7,098 nt of DNA. It comes from JBCDCU01 sp039180865 (GTDB lineage Bacteria > Pseudomonadota > Alphaproteobacteria > Rhizobiales > JACESI01). This document shows, piece by piece, positions 6,111 through 7,098 of the stretch. The DNA is taken from assembly GCA_039180865.1 (NCBI GenBank), contig JBCDCZ010000237.1, positions 1-7,098 of the forward strand. Reading direction: 5' to 3'. The position numbers were made by a program, and so were the translations under genes. The notes under the pieces are model-generated. The model did no database searches and was not told where the DNA came from. It worked only from the letters and a program-made list of their open reading frames with translations. How positions within the stretch are numbered: the first letter of the stretch is position 1; each line of letters begins with the position of its first letter.

Positions 6111-7098
6111 TCAGACTTTAGCAAGTGTCAGGTTCTGGACGGTGCTGAGGCGGAGCTGCGTAGCTCTTGGATAGGTTCGCACACGCGGAACCCTGCCTTC
6201 GCGAAGCCATTGCTGCATGCGTTCCCAATACTCCACTGTGAGGAGTTCTCCATGCGCCTCTCGGAAAAGGCGCCTGAGCTGTTTATTGGGAAGCCTTAGA
6301 TGTGCTTCCATTTCTTCTGGCAGAAAAATGACGCCGTCTTCAAAAAACCAATCGGGTATGTCTTCTTCGTCCTCGTGGCCGAGATTGGTTCGGATCTTCA
6401 CGTCAGTCAGGGTTTCAACCGCATCATAGTCGAAAAGATAGACAAAGCGCAGCGCTGAGACCCCATAATTGCGGCCATCGAGGTCCTTATTGAAAACATT
6501 GGTTGCCGCGTTGTTGCGGATGCACTGGCCAAGCCGGATAACCACCATTTCGGCTTCGCGATCCGTGCAGCTTTGCAGATAGAGCGGGATCGGAACGAGT
6601 TTACGCTGTACGATCAGATGATCGAACAGAATGCTTGTGCCGCGACGCCGCACCGATCCGGCGGCGGCCGCCAGCATTTCTTCGAGAAAGGCAGGATCGA
6701 ACATCGATTCCGGCAACAGGAGATCGGAATAGTTCACATTGTCGAGCATGCTTCCGGAGCGGTTCAGTTCGTGAACGCTGGAATATTTCTGTAAAACCGA
6801 GGGAACACCATCAAAAACGCCCCACTTATACTGATCCGTCGGATGGTCTCGTATGACCTTGAGCATGTACTTTATATTCGGGGCGGTAAAACCAAGCGCA
6901 ACACTGCCGCGCGGCCCCGGCGCATGGTCGAGCCGCTCATTGTGTTCCTCGAGACCTTGCGTGATCTGGTTCATGATGGCGATTTTGCCGACATGATTGT
7001 AGCCGATCGTCGAATAATGTTCCGAATGGGGTCGGAGCGGCATCAGACCATGCAGATAATCGACGAGTTCATGATACTCCGTCAGGGTCACATGGAAA
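6111..7098 (-). CDS. aceK: Isocitrate dehydrogenase kinase/phosphatase AceK, C-terminal part (N-terminus beyond window)
   Basis: Bifunctional enzyme that phosphorylates and dephosphorylates isocitrate dehydrogenase, setting the split between the TCA cycle and the glyoxylate bypass. Seen: the frame is open to the right edge (FHVTLTEY...), so the GTG at 7089-7091 need not be the start. About 328 residues are visible, ending at TGA 6111-6113; the family is near 580, so roughly the N-terminal 250 are missing. Family landmarks: YLHGLMPLRPHSEHYSTIGY, the nucleotide-binding loop APGPRG, and MLKVIRD with the kinase lysine (codon 6858-6860, K336 in E. coli). Also present are GSMLDNV with the aspartate matching D371 (6741-6743), NKDLDGRNYGV and FDYD (matching D457, D475 and D477). 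The residue matching K461 is Arg and that matching E478 is Ala. E. coli numbering and alignment are from memory. No aceA or aceB is in view, unlike the enterobacterial aceBAK operon. Confidence 0.95.
   Translation of the reverse strand, partial: FHVTLTEYHELVDYLHGLMPLRPHSEHYSTIGYNHVGKIAIMNQITQGLEEHNERLDHAPGPRGSVALGFTAPNIKYMLKVIRDHPTDQYKWGVFDGVPSVLQKYSSVHELNRSGSMLDNVNYSDLLLPESMFDPAFLEEMLAAAAGSVRRRGTSILFDHLIVQRKLVPIPLYLQSCTDREAEMVVIRLGQCIRNNAATNVFNKDLDGRNYGVSALRFVYLFDYDAVETLTDVKIRTNLGHEDEEDIPDWFFEDGVIFLPEEMEAHLRLPNKQLRRLFREAHGELLTVEYWERMQQWLREGRVPRVRTYPRATQLRLSTVQNLTLAKV

Noticed and set aside
1..7098. A new defence, mobile or biosynthetic system
   Set aside because: Every sizeable minus-strand frame matches a known core family, the gene order is the familiar alphaproteobacterial rpoN/lpt locus, and no repeats, integrase, transposase or composition break was seen.

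Overview
The window reads as chromosomal core sequence from an alphaproteobacterium of moderate GC content. All eight genes I can support lie on the minus strand, so transcription runs from high to low coordinates. The order aceK - rnd - lptC - lptA - lptB - rpoN - hpf - ptsN contains the well-known alphaproteobacterial block that joins lipopolysaccharide transport genes to the sigma-54 gene and its usual followers. Other hints at this group are the short RNase D without an HRDC domain, the long-form HPF and the N-terminally extended LptB. I cannot assign a genus from the sequence alone.

Layout by coordinate: 1-323 holds the start of ptsN (EIIA-Ntr, C-terminus beyond the left edge). 415-990 is hpf (long ribosome hibernation factor). 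1257-2834 is rpoN (sigma-54). 3013-3816 is lptB (ATPase). 3892-4470 is lptA (periplasmic bridge). 4532-5233 is lptC (inner-membrane anchored bridge component). 5373-5987 is rnd (short DEDDy RNase D). 6111-7098 is the C-terminal part of aceK (isocitrate dehydrogenase kinase/phosphatase), whose N-terminus lies beyond the right edge. No intergenic gap exceeds about 270 bases. No RNA gene, insertion sequence, CRISPR array or plus-strand gene could be supported.

How the genes fit together: LptC, LptA and LptB are three parts of the machine that moves lipopolysaccharide from the inner to the outer membrane. RpoN directs transcription of activator-dependent genes, classically for nitrogen and carbon metabolism. 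PtsN is the terminal phosphoacceptor of the nitrogen phosphotransferase system. HPF parks ribosomes as inactive dimers in slow growth. AceK controls flux between the TCA cycle and the glyoxylate bypass. It is separated from rnd by a plausible intrinsic terminator, so it probably forms its own unit. Candidate promoters lie before lptC and before rpoN, suggesting lptCAB and rpoN(-hpf-ptsN) units, but these are motif matches only.

I did not find a convincing undescribed system. The points most worth a second look are an orphan aceK with changed residues next to its kinase core, and an 11-bp perfect inverted repeat just upstream of ptsN.
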